Positions 1 through 7,810 of a stretch of 64,000 nucleotides of DNA are shown here, one piece after another; position 1 is the stretch's first letter, and each line of letters begins with the position of its first letter. Made by a program: the position numbers and the translations under genes. Origin of the DNA: Methylobacterium gregans. GTDB lineage: Bacteria > Pseudomonadota > Alphaproteobacteria > Rhizobiales > Beijerinckiaceae. A model generated the notes under the pieces. That model saw only the letters and a program-made list of their open reading frames with translations. It had not been told where the DNA came from and did no database searches. The stretch spans positions 1 to 64,000 of the forward strand of contig NZ_BPQM01000029.1 in NCBI RefSeq assembly GCF_022179245.1, written 5' to 3'.

Positions 1-58
1 GATCGGCGACCGGGCCGGCATCATGACCAAGGTCGAGAAGCCGGCCCGGTCGCCGATC
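1..58. repeat. 18-bp inverted repeat with foldback of pyk sequence
   Basis: Bases 1-18 are the exact reverse complement of 41-58, with a 22-base loop at 19-40. Read on the plus strand, 1-40 encode IGDRAGIMTKVEKP, which is how pyruvate kinase should continue after the minus-strand reading frame reaches 41. The sequence therefore folds back on itself. This is typical of a chimeric contig end, or less likely of a real small inversion. Confidence 0.8.
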
Positions 59-678
59 AGGCCGCGTGCCTCGATCACGTCGGAGGGCTTCTGCACGAAG
101 GAGAGCGCCACCCAGTCGACGCCGAGTTCCAGCCCGAAGGCGAGGTCCGCGCGGTCCTTTTCCGTCAGCGGCGACAGGTCGAGCAGCGTTCCGGGCAGGT
201 TCACGCCCTTCCGGTTCGTGATCACGCCGGCCGTGACGACCTCGGCCTCGATCGCGGCGGCCTCGACGCCGACGACGCGCACCCGCACGCGGCCGTCGTC
301 GATGAGCAGGTCCTGGCCCGGCACGACGGCGGCGAAGATCTCGGGGTGGTGCAGCGGGATCGCGTCCTTGCCGCCGTCCGCACCGTCGAGCACGAAGCGC
401 ACGCGCTCGCCGGCCGCGAGATCGAGCCGTCCGTCCCTCACGGTGCCGACGCGGATCTTCGGGCCCTGCAGGTCCTGCAGGATGCCGATCGGACGTCCGA
501 CCTCGGCCTCGAGTGCGCGGATCGCGGCGTGGACCCGGGCGTGGTCGGCCTGAACCCCGTGACTGAAGTTCAGACGAAAGGTGTCGACGCCTGCCAGGAA
601 AAGGGCCTTCAGCATCTCCGGCGTGTTGGTCGCCGGGCCAACGGTGGCAACGATCTTGGCGTGGCGGTGACGGCGCAT
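1..678 (-). CDS. pyk: Pyruvate kinase, N-terminal part (cut by window edge)
   Basis: Converts phosphoenolpyruvate and ADP to pyruvate and ATP in the cytosol. About 210 codons from the ATG at 678 read as a pyruvate kinase N-terminus: RRHRHAKIVATVGPAT, then RLNFSHG, LQDLQGPKIR, RKGVNLPG and VALSFVQKPSDV, covering the A-domain start and the B-domain lid. The C-terminal half lies beyond the window. Homology breaks at position 41, because bases 1-40 are the expected continuation (GIMTKVEKP) but on the plus strand (see the inverted repeat at 1-58). It follows the tartrate genes in the same direction. In Agrobacterium vitis the tartrate operon ends in a pyruvate kinase gene, ttuE, so this copy may serve tartrate use rather than central glycolysis. 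That role is inferred. Confidence 0.85.
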   Translation of the reverse strand, partial: MRRHRHAKIVATVGPATNTPEMLKALFLAGVDTFRLNFSHGVQADHARVHAAIRALEAEVGRPIGILQDLQGPKIRVGTVRDGRLDLAAGERVRFVLDGADGGKDAIPLHHPEIFAAVVPGQDLLIDDGRVRVRVVGVEAAAIEAEVVTAGVITNRKGVNLPGTLLDLSPLTEKDRADLAFGLELGVDWVALSFVQKPSDVIEARGLIGDRAGFSTLVMMPARSPI

Positions 679-912
679 GATTCGCTCGGCCGAGGGCGGC
701 CGCCTCTGCAGGATAGGGTCGGACGATCAGCAGCGCGCGGGCCGCTGCCCACCGGTCGGGAAGCGTCAGCCCGGGGGCAGACAGTAAGGGTGGCCCGCCG
801 CCGTATCCAGCACGGAGTGAACCACCTCGGCGGCCGACCCGATGGCCGGGTCGGCCGCTGCCACAGCAGCCGCGAGGAGCAGCCGCGGATAACGCCGGGC
901 TCGACCCGGCAC

Positions 913-1989
913 CTACTCGTTGTCGCCCTGCAAGGCCGTGATCACCGCATCCGTGACCTGCCGGGTCGTCGCCTTACCGCCGAGATCGGGCGTGTGCAGG
1001 TTCGGATCCGCGGTGACGCGCTCGACCGCGCGCATCAGCCGGTCGGCCGCGGGCTTCTCGCCGAGATGCTCGAGCATCTGGCACGCAGTCCAGAAGGTTG
1101 CGATCGGGTTGGCGATGCCCTTGCCGGTGATGTCAAAGGCGGAGCCGTGGATCGGCTCGAACATCGAGGGATAAGTCCGCTCCGGGTTGATGTTGGCCGT
1201 CGGCGCGATGCCGAGCGAGCCGGCAAGCGCGGCGGCCAGATCCGAGAGGATATCGGCGTGCAGGTTCGTGGCGACGATGGTGTCGAGCGTCTCCGGCTTC
1301 ATCGTCATCCGCATGGTCATGGCATCGACCAGCATCTTGTCCCAGGTGACATCGGGAAAGTCCCGCGCCACCTCGGCCGCGATCTCGTCCCACATCACCA
1401 TCGCGTGGCGCTGCGCGTTCGACTTGGTGACGACGGTGAGCAGCTTGCGAGGGCGCGACTGCGCCAGCTTGAAGGCGAAGCGGATGATGCGCTCGACGCC
1501 GGAGCGGGTCATCATCGAGACGTCGGTGGCGACTTCGTTGGGATGACCCTGGTGGACGCGCCCACCGACGCCAGCGTACTCGCCCTCGGAGTTCTCGCGC
1601 ACGATCACCCAGTTCAGCTCAGGGCCCGTGACGTGGCGCAGCGGGCTGGTGATGCCCGGCAGGATCCGGGTCGGGCGCACATTCGCGTACTGGTCGAAGG
1701 GCTGGCAGATGTTCAGCCGTAGGCCCCAGAGGGTGATGTGATCCGGAACGTCCGGCGCGCCGACGGCGCCGAAGAAGATTGCGTCGTGGTTCTTGATCTG
1801 CTCGCGGCCGTCGGCGGGCATCATCACGCCGTGCTTCTTGTAGTAGTCCGAGCCCCAGTCGAAGTGGTCGAACTGGAACTTGAAGGTGCCGGTCTTCTCG
1901 GCCAGCGCGTCGAGTACCTCGATGCCGGCGGCGATGACCTCGATGCCGATGCCGTCGGCCGGGATGGCGGCGATCTTGTAGGTCTTCAT
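913..1989 (-). CDS. ttuC: Tartrate dehydrogenase / D-malate dehydrogenase (decarboxylating)
   Basis: 358 aa, the usual length for the TtuC/DmlA branch of the isopropylmalate/isocitrate dehydrogenase family. It oxidises L-tartrate or D-malate with NAD and Mg/Mn. Visible signatures are the N-terminal IAAIPADGIGIEV, the substrate/NAD region VRENSEGEYAG, the metal-binding DAMTMRM and NLHADILSDLAA stretch, and EPIHGSAFDI. The start has an AGAGGA ribosome site. It sits 40 bp after the MFS transporter gene, and the pair looks like a tartrate uptake/oxidation operon. Tartrate versus D-malate as main substrate cannot be told from sequence, but the transporter and downstream pyruvate kinase favour tartrate. 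Confidence 0.9.
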   Translation of the reverse strand: MKTYKIAAIPADGIGIEVIAAGIEVLDALAEKTGTFKFQFDHFDWGSDYYKKHGVMMPADGREQIKNHDAIFFGAVGAPDVPDHITLWGLRLNICQPFDQYANVRPTRILPGITSPLRHVTGPELNWVIVRENSEGEYAGVGGRVHQGHPNEVATDVSMMTRSGVERIIRFAFKLAQSRPRKLLTVVTKSNAQRHAMVMWDEIAAEVARDFPDVTWDKMLVDAMTMRMTMKPETLDTIVATNLHADILSDLAAALAGSLGIAPTANINPERTYPSMFEPIHGSAFDITGKGIANPIATFWTACQMLEHLGEKPAADRLMRAVERVTADPNLHTPDLGGKATTRQVTDAVITALQGDNE

Positions 1990-2029
1990 GGGGCGTGTCC
2001 TCTCTTGGCTTGAAGGATGTGTGGGGAGA

Positions 2030-3328
2030 TCAGCGCGCGACCGCGCCGGTGGGCTCCGGACGCCGCCCGGTACGGGCGACGATGAGGGTGACGACCGCCG
2101 ACAGGATCAGCAGCGCGGCGACGAAGATCAGGCCGCCGGTAAAGCTGCCGGTCTGGTCCTTGATCCAGCCGATCGCCCAGGGACCGACGAACCCGCCGAG
2201 ATTGCCGATCGAGTTGATCGTGGCGATGCCCACCGCCGCGGCGGGGCCCGACAGGAACATCGTCGGCATGGCCCAGAGCGGAGGCTTGGCCGCGCTGATC
2301 CCGACATTGACCAAGCTGAGCGCCGCGATCACCGCGGCGACCGAGGCGGCCCCGCCAGCCAGAACGAGCCCCGCGGAGGCGACGAGACAGGCGATGACGA
2401 CATGCCACTTGCGCTCGCCGGTCTTGTCCGAATGGCGGGCCCACAGGATCATCGCGACGACCGCGATGGTCGGCGGGACGCCGTTGAGAAAGCCGACCGC
2501 CATGGTCGACAGGCCGAAGCTCTTGATGATCTGCGGTGCCCAGATGCCGAGGGTGTAGAGGCCGGCCGAGGTGCCGAAGTAGACCAGCGCCAGGGCGAGC
2601 ACACGAATATCGGCGAGACCGGCCATGATGCTGTGCTTGGCCGCCGTCTGCTTCGAGGCGCGCTCCGCATTCATCTCCGCGACGAGCCAGGCGCGCTGGT
2701 CGTCGGGGAGCCACCGCGCCTTCTCGGGACGGTCGGTCATGTAGAACAGCACCACGACGCCGAGCACCACGGCGGGCACGGCCTCGATGAGGAACATCCA
2801 CTGCCAGCCGTGCAGGCCCAAGATGCCCTCCATCCCGAGCAGGGCGCTTGAGATCGGCGAGCCGAGCACCACCGAGATCGGGGCCGCCGCCATGAACAGC
2901 GAGACGACGCCGGCGCGGTAGCGGGCCGGGAACCAGTAGCTCAGGTAGAGGATGATGCCGGGAAAGAAGCCGGCCTCGGCCGCACCGAGCAGGAAGCGCA
3001 GCGTATAGAAGCTGTACTCGCCCTTCACGAAGGCGAAGGCGCCCGAGATGATCCCCCAGGTGATCATCACGCGGGCGATCCAGATGCGGGCGCCGACCTT
3101 GTCGAGGATGATGTTCGACGGCACTTCGAACAGAAAATATCCGAAGAAGAACACACCTGCTCCGAAGCCGAACACGGCCGAGGAGAAGCCGAGATCCTTG
3201 TTCATCGTCAGCGCCGCAAAGCCGATGTTCACGCGGTCGATGAAGGCGATGAAGTAGAGCAGACAGATAAAGGGTACTAGGCGCCACGCGACCCTGCGCA
3301 TGGTTGCCCGCTCAAGCGAACCGTCCAT
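2030..3328 (-). CDS. ttuB: MFS transporter, tartrate (TtuB-like, anion:cation symporter family)
   Basis: 432 aa with about 12 hydrophobic segments and the ACS-family opening PFICLLYFIAFIDRVNIGFA. The chosen ATG at 3328 follows AGGAGG at near-ideal spacing. An upstream in-frame ATG at 3373 would add 15 residues that look non-coding and overlap the operator. The family imports organic acids such as tartrate, D-galactonate or glucarate with protons. Its place just upstream of ttuC supports tartrate. It is divergent from the GntR gene, and a palindromic element at 3374-3385 lies between them. Confidence 0.85.
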   Translation of the reverse strand: MDGSLERATMRRVAWRLVPFICLLYFIAFIDRVNIGFAALTMNKDLGFSSAVFGFGAGVFFFGYFLFEVPSNIILDKVGARIWIARVMITWGIISGAFAFVKGEYSFYTLRFLLGAAEAGFFPGIILYLSYWFPARYRAGVVSLFMAAAPISVVLGSPISSALLGMEGILGLHGWQWMFLIEAVPAVVLGVVVLFYMTDRPEKARWLPDDQRAWLVAEMNAERASKQTAAKHSIMAGLADIRVLALALVYFGTSAGLYTLGIWAPQIIKSFGLSTMAVGFLNGVPPTIAVVAMILWARHSDKTGERKWHVVIACLVASAGLVLAGGAASVAAVIAALSLVNVGISAAKPPLWAMPTMFLSGPAAAVGIATINSIGNLGGFVGPWAIGWIKDQTGSFTGGLIFVAALLILSAVVTLIVARTGRRPEPTGAVAR

Positions 3329-3373
3329 CGTTTCCTCCTGGGGTACCAGCATGCGTTGATCTATGTGCGCCAA

Positions 3374-3385
3374 CTTGCATGCAAG
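3374..3385. promoter_or_regulatory. Putative GntR operator 1 (CTTGCATGCAAG)
   Basis: A perfect 12-bp palindrome in the divergent control region between the transporter gene and the GntR regulator. A near-identical copy lies 62 bp further on. FCD-type GntR proteins bind short palindromes of this kind, so autoregulation and control of the tartrate genes is inferred. Confidence 0.55.
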
Positions 3386-3435
3386 ATGGCCTTCTGCTGC
3401 GCCTTTTCGCGCATCCCGTCAACCCCGTATTGCAC

Positions 3436-3447
3436 CTTGCATGGAAG
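3436..3447. promoter_or_regulatory. Putative GntR operator 2 (CTTGCATGGAAG)
   Basis: Copy of the operator-1 palindrome with one mismatch, 33 bp before the chosen GntR start codon. It overlaps an alternative upstream ATG at 3441, which argues against that start. Confidence 0.5.
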
Positions 3448-3479
3448 ATGATACGAATGAGGGTCAGGCGGAGGATGAG

Positions 3480-4196
3480 ATGGCGCGGATGCGAGGGGCA
3501 GCGAAAACGGTGCCGGCTCAGGAGGTTGAACGGCGTCCATCTCTCGTCGACGACGCCTACGCGGCTCTGAAGCGGGCAATCCACGACTCGAGCTTCGCGC
3601 CCGGCTACCAAGCATCCGAGCAGGAGATCGCGCTGCGTCTCGGGATGAGCCGGACACCCGTGCACGAGGCCGTGATTCGCCTGCAGGAAGATGGGCTGGT
3701 GCGCGTGCTGTCCCGGCGCGGCGTCCTGATCTGCGCCCTCGCACCCGAGGACATGCGGGAGATCTACGACGTCATCGTCGCCGTCGAGGGCCGCGCGGCC
3801 GAATTGCTGGCTTCACTCCCGGATGCCGCGCGGGAGGCCGTGGCTTCCGAACTCGCCGACTACACGGAGGCGATGGCCTGTGCTTGGCAGGACAGGGATC
3901 TTCCGAGCTGGGGACAGGCGGATGCGCGCTTCCACCGCGCACTCGTCGAGCGGGCGGGCAACGGGCGGATGACTCGGATCATCCAGACCATCACCGATCA
4001 GTCGCATCGAGCCCGCATGCTGACGCTCAAGCTTCGGCGCGAGCTCGGGGCCTCCGTGACCGAGCACCGCGCCATCATCGACGCGATCCGGCTGGGGGAT
4101 TCGGCAGCGGCTCAAGGCCGCGTCCACGACCATCGCCTGCGGGCCCGAGACGAGCTTCTGCCTCTGCTGGAAAGCTTCGGGCTGAAGCACCTGTGA
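3480..4196 (+). CDS. GntR-family transcriptional regulator, FCD ligand domain
   Basis: 238 aa. The N-terminal winged helix (about residues 20-90) contains ASEQEIALRLGMSRTPVHEAVIRLQEDGLV. The C-terminal all-helical FCD domain carries the metal/ligand histidines in DARFHRALVERAGN and TEHRAIIDAI, followed by HDH near the end. The start at 3480 has GGAGG five bases upstream; earlier in-frame ATGs lack a site and overlap a putative operator. It is divergent from the tartrate transporter and dehydrogenase genes, so it is likely their ligand-responsive regulator. Ligand and regulon are inferred from position. Confidence 0.85.
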   Translation: MARMRGAAKTVPAQEVERRPSLVDDAYAALKRAIHDSSFAPGYQASEQEIALRLGMSRTPVHEAVIRLQEDGLVRVLSRRGVLICALAPEDMREIYDVIVAVEGRAAELLASLPDAAREAVASELADYTEAMACAWQDRDLPSWGQADARFHRALVERAGNGRMTRIIQTITDQSHRARMLTLKLRRELGASVTEHRAIIDAIRLGDSAAAQGRVHDHRLRARDELLPLLESFGLKHL

Positions 4197-4330
4197 CCGG
4201 CCTCTCCTGCTCTCGCAGCAACACTCACCCGTCCGGATAACGCCGTCATGCAGTGTGGCGGCCGTCCGGACGCCTGAGAGCGCCACGATGCAGGCGGCGG
4301 TTCCGGTTCTATGGTGCGCTCCCCGTCCTC

Positions 4331-4368
4331 TCACGGATGCACGGTCACGGTCGCACGGTCACGGATGC
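4331..4368. repeat. 14-bp tandem repeat, about 2.7 copies
   Basis: Units ACGGTCACGGTCGC (4341-4354) and ACGGTCACGGATGC (4355-4368) follow a partial unit TCACGGATGC (4331-4340). The repeat spans the stop codon of the cupin gene, so copy-number change would alter the protein's C-terminus or its 3' region. Confidence 0.7.
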
Positions 4369-4931
4369 TTGTGGATCGGATCCACCCAGTAGACGGTCTC
4401 CGGGCGCTCGGCCGCGTCCACATCCGGCAGGTTGACCACGACGGCCTCGTTGTCCGAGCGCACCAGCACACAGTGCAGGGGCTCATCGTTCGAGGCATTG
4501 ATCTCCTGGTGCGGCACATAAGGAGGCACGAAGATGAAGTCGCCGGGTCCCGCTTCGGCCACGTATTCGAGCCGCTCGCCCCAGCGCATGCGGGCTCGGC
4601 CCGAGACGACGTAGATCACGCTCTCCAGCGCGCCGTGGTGGTGCACGCCGGTCTTGGCATCGGGCTCGATCGCCACCGTGCCGGCCCAGATCTTCTGCGC
4701 GCCGACCCGGGCGGCGTTGACGGCCGCCTGCCGGAACATGCCCGGCGTCTGAGCGGTGTTGGGGTCGAGCCGGTCGCCCGGGATGACCCGCACCCCATCG
4801 TGCTTCCAGCGCTCGGCAGGGGCGTCCTGCCCGTGCGTGTGGGCGTCGATATGGTCGTGTGCATGGCCGTCATGGTCGTGCGTGTGGCCGTCGCCGATGT
4901 CGTGCATGTCGCTGCCTCCCATCGCCATCAT
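4359..4931 (-). CDS. Cupin-domain protein with histidine-rich N-terminus
   Basis: 190 aa. The first 35 residues carry many His-Asp pairs (HTHDHDGHAHDH), a likely metal-binding tail. A single cupin barrel follows: motif 1 is HHHGALESVIYVVSGRARM and motif 2 PGDFIFVPPYVPHQEIN, with the usual His/Glu metal ligands. The reaction is unknown. Similar cupins accompany sulfonate-type ABC transporter genes, where they may be dioxygenases or ligand sensors. Its start overlaps the stop of the upstream binding-protein gene (ATGA), showing translational coupling in one operon. The start could be any of three ATG codons near the N-terminus. Confidence 0.75.
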   Translation of the reverse strand: MMAMGGSDMHDIGDGHTHDHDGHAHDHIDAHTHGQDAPAERWKHDGVRVIPGDRLDPNTAQTPGMFRQAAVNAARVGAQKIWAGTVAIEPDAKTGVHHHGALESVIYVVSGRARMRWGERLEYVAEAGPGDFIFVPPYVPHQEINASNDEPLHCVLVRSDNEAVVVNLPDVDAAERPETVYWVDPIHKHP

Positions 4932-5875
4932 CGCACGGCCGCCAGGGCTTCGGAAAATCCGGGATCGAGGATCGCCTCGGCCCGTGGCGCGGGGGTCTTG
5001 GGAATCAGCCCCGCACGCACATAGAGGTCGATGAGGCGCTGCGCGTCGGCGGTCACCGCTTCATCGATCGGAACGGTGCGGTACTGGGCCCGCCCGAACC
5101 AGCGCAGGGGAACGGCTTCCGGCAGGCCGATGAGTCTCGACCAGACCTTTGCGTAGGGCGCGGGGTCCTTCAGCGCCCAGGTGCGGGCCTGAGCGAGGCG
5201 GGCGGCGTAGTCGGCCAGAAGCACCCGTTTCGTCCTGAGGGCCGCATCGCTCGCCACCGCATAGCTCAGACCCGGCGTGATCCCGTTGCCGTCGCGTACC
5301 ACGCGGACGAGGCCGGCGAGTTCGGCCGCCGAGGTATAGGGCTCCCAGGTCGCCCAGGCATCGACCGAGCCGGAGGCCAGGGCGAGCTTGGCATCGGCCG
5401 GCGGTAGGAAGTGGAAGCGCACGCTGTCGGCGGCCAAGCCCGCCTCTTCGAGGGCGGCGAGCACGACCTGATGGCCGATTGAGCCGCGGTTCGTTGCGAT
5501 GCGCTTGTCCTTCAGATCCTGCACGCTGTGGATCGGCGTCTCGGGCCGGACGAGGATCGCGAGACCGTCCTGCCGGTTGCGGAAGGCGAAGAAGGCCTTG
5601 ACCGGCACGCCGGCCGCGGCCGCGAAGGTGAAGGGCGCGTCGCCCACCCCGCCCGCATCGATCGCACCGGCGTTCAGCGCCTCCAGCAGCGGCGCCGCGG
5701 CCGGGAATTCGCTCCACTCGAGCCGGTAGGGCAGGCCATCGAGGACGCCCGCCGCCTCCATCAGGGCGCGGGCGTTGCCGCGCTGGTCGCCGACGCGCAG
5801 CACCTCCTCGGCACGCGCGGTCGGGCCGGCCAGGAGCGCGAGAAACGCCGAGAACGCGAGGATGAGGGCGCGCAT
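4928..5875 (-). CDS. Sulfonate ABC transporter substrate-binding protein (SsuA-like)
   Basis: 315 aa with a Sec signal peptide (MRALILAFSAFLALLAGPTARA). The mature protein resembles SsuA: VLRVGDQRGN, LLEALNAGAIDAGGVGDAPF, DLKDKRIATNRGS and SGSVDAWATWEPYTS are typical of aliphatic-sulfonate binding proteins. It acts in the periplasm and hands ligand to an ABC permease. No permease or ATPase lies in this small operon, so it probably uses one of the two complete transporters nearby (8903-10701 or 13142-14913). Its start overlaps the monooxygenase stop by one base. Confidence 0.85.
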   Translation of the reverse strand: MRALILAFSAFLALLAGPTARAEEVLRVGDQRGNARALMEAAGVLDGLPYRLEWSEFPAAAPLLEALNAGAIDAGGVGDAPFTFAAAAGVPVKAFFAFRNRQDGLAILVRPETPIHSVQDLKDKRIATNRGSIGHQVVLAALEEAGLAADSVRFHFLPPADAKLALASGSVDAWATWEPYTSAAELAGLVRVVRDGNGITPGLSYAVASDAALRTKRVLLADYAARLAQARTWALKDPAPYAKVWSRLIGLPEAVPLRWFGRAQYRTVPIDEAVTADAQRLIDLYVRAGLIPKTPAPRAEAILDPGFSEALAAVR

Positions 5876-6972
5876 CAGGCGGCCTCCGCCGTCGCGCGGC
5901 GACGGGCGAGCAGATCCCTGAAGGCGGGCAGCAACGCACGTCCGTACTGGAGTGCGTCCTCCAGCGGATCGAACCCGCGGATCAGGAAGGTGCGCACCCC
6001 GAGGTCGTGGTAGTCGAGGAGCGCGTCGGCCACCTGCTCGGGCGTCCCGACGAGCGCGGTGGAACTGCCGGCCGCGCCGGTCTCGGCGGCGATCGCCGTG
6101 TATAGACGCTTGTCGAGACGCGGGCCCGCTGCGGCCGCTGCCAGCAGGCGCTGCGAGCCCACGTTCTGGGGCGTCGCGGCGGGTCCGAGGCCCCTGGCCG
6201 CCCGCACCGCGCGGGTCCGCGCCAGGATGTCCTCCGCCCGCGCCCAGGCCTGCGCCTCGGTCTCGGCCAGGATCGGTCGCACGGAGAGGCTGAAGCGCGG
6301 CGATCGCTCATGCCGCACGGCCTCGATGCGGACACGGGCGATCAGCTCCCGCACCTGCTCGTACGTCTCGCCCCAGAGGGCATAGGTGTCGGCGTGGCGT
6401 CCGGCGACCGTGAGCGCGGCCGGCGAGGCGCCGCCGAAATAGACCGGGATCTGCGTAACGGGCCTCACCTCCGAGAAGCCGCCTTCGACCCGATAATGCG
6501 CGCCGGCATAGTCGAACGGTGTCTCAGAGGTCCAGGACAGCCGGACGATGTCGAGGAACTCCTGCGTTCGTGCATAGCGCTCGTCCTTGGTCAGTTTGTC
6601 GCCGTCCTTCGCAAGATCCCGGTCGTCGCCGCCGCTGATCGCGTGGACCGCGACGCGGCCGCCGGTGAGCTGATCGAGCGTCGCGAGCTGTCGCGCAGCG
6701 ATCGTGGGTGCGACGAAGCCCGTGCGGTGGGCGATCATCAGGCCGATCCGCTCCGTCACCGCTGCGATCTCGGTGGCGATCAGCAAAGGGTCGGGCGCCG
6801 TCGAGTAGGAGGCGACGAGCACGCGGTCGAAGCCGCCCCATTCGTGCGCCCTGGCGAGAAGGTGCAGGTAGTTGCGGTCGATGACAGGCCCTCTCGGCTC
6901 CCGCGTCTCGGAGACCTCGCGCGGGGCAACGAAGCCGATGAATTCGGTCGGTTCGGGGGAGAGCAGGCTCAT
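5875..6972 (-). CDS. LLM-class FMN-dependent alkanesulfonate monooxygenase (SsuD-like)
   Basis: 365 aa, the length of SsuD. Members use FMNH2 from a partner reductase and O2 to cleave the C-S bond of alkanesulfonates to aldehyde and sulfite. Visible family features are the TIM-barrel start EFIGFVAPRE, the stretch LATLDQLTGGRVAVHAISGG, an arginine/phosphate-contact region YARTQEFLDIVR, and STALVGTPEQVADAL near the C-terminus. AAGGAG precedes the start. It is the first intact gene of the operon with the binding protein and cupin. No flavin reductase gene is present in the island. Substrate is unknown. Confidence 0.85.
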   Translation of the reverse strand: MSLLSPEPTEFIGFVAPREVSETREPRGPVIDRNYLHLLARAHEWGGFDRVLVASYSTAPDPLLIATEIAAVTERIGLMIAHRTGFVAPTIAARQLATLDQLTGGRVAVHAISGGDDRDLAKDGDKLTKDERYARTQEFLDIVRLSWTSETPFDYAGAHYRVEGGFSEVRPVTQIPVYFGGASPAALTVAGRHADTYALWGETYEQVRELIARVRIEAVRHERSPRFSLSVRPILAETEAQAWARAEDILARTRAVRAARGLGPAATPQNVGSQRLLAAAAAGPRLDKRLYTAIAAETGAAGSSTALVGTPEQVADALLDYHDLGVRTFLIRGFDPLEDALQYGRALLPAFRDLLARRRATAEAA

Positions 6973-6990
6973 GGAGATCTCCTTCGGGGA

Positions 6991-7275
6991 TCAGCGGCCG
7001 AGGGCGGTGCGGCCGGCGGCTCGCACGGCATCGCCCTGCGGCCGGTGGATGCGTGCGCGCAGGACGTCGCGCAGGTGCCGCTCCAGCGGGTTTGCCTGTG
7101 CGTGCGCGGCGGTCCCGCAGAGTTCAGCCCGCTGCTGCAACGCCAGCCCGGCCTCGTACCGGCCCGCGAGGTTCCCGTGCGGGAAGCTTCCGTTGCGGTC
7201 GTGCTCTGCGGCGCTGCCGGCGAAGACCTCGACGAGCGTAGCGGCGGGATCGGGCGGTGGAACGGCGACGGTCAT
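6991..7275 (-). pseudogene. Acyl-CoA-dehydrogenase-family (SfnB-like) remnant with internal deletion
   Basis: A 94-codon open frame that joins the two ends of an acyl-CoA dehydrogenase-like flavoprotein. The first half (EHDRNGSFPHGNLAGRYEAGL) matches the N-terminal helix, and the second half (LCGTAAHAQANPLERHLRDV, then RIHRPQGD) matches the extreme C-terminus. About 300 residues of the flavin and substrate core are missing, yet the frame is kept. Full-length relatives (SfnB/DszC type) are desulfurisation monooxygenases often beside SsuD-like genes. It lies 18 bp upstream of the monooxygenase gene. Almost certainly non-functional; a short independent peptide is possible but unlikely. Confidence 0.7.
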
Positions 7276-7810
7276 CTGAGATCGGGAAGGCGGGCCGACG
7301 CGGCTGAGGCCGCAAGCAACGCCTTAGGGTCGGACCAGGCCGTCAGATCGTCAACGAAGCAGATTTCCAAAAAATCGTAGGATAAAGAAATGTTACTCGT
7401 GCTTTGCCCGCACGAAATAGGGCGATCATACCCTGCACGATCACGTGCTCGCACGTCATCTGCCTCTCATTGTCGAATGACGCTGAATGGAAGTGTGCAT
7501 GCCGAGGTTGTCCATCAGAGGGGGTGGCTCGAGGCGAGGCGAGCTGCCGGCGTCGCGCTCATGTCTCCGAATGCAAGAACGTTCTCGCAGGATCGGGGTT
7601 GGGCGATCACGATTTCACATCATGCCATCGAGAATGAGAAAACGCTTTCGTTGACATCGCGACCCCGTGATTGAAGATTGAATACATCGGTTCCACAGAG
7701 AGCTGCTCCCGGAACAACGCGAGTCCGCTGTCCGACCCATCGGACGGTCCTGCCTGCGTGCCGTTCATCCGTGCGACCCGCCGCCCGCAGCGCGGCACCC
7801 GGAGACCACC
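7276..7810. other. Intergenic control region between divergent sulfonate operons
   Basis: 535 bp without a convincing gene. It must hold the promoters for the minus-strand SsuD-like operon and the plus-strand ABC operon. A TTGACA at 7651-7656 facing right is a possible -35 element, but no clear -10 follows. It is more AT-rich near 7360-7400 and 7610-7700. No sigma-54 -24/-12 signature was found here. Confidence 0.4.

Noticed and set aside
679..912. Frame-split fragment reading HPYCLPPG then LTLPDRWAAARALLIVRPYP on the minus strand, vaguely like Rap1a/Tai-type small secreted proteins
   Set aside because: Needs a frameshift to read through, overlaps the pyk start and gives too little sequence to support a family call.
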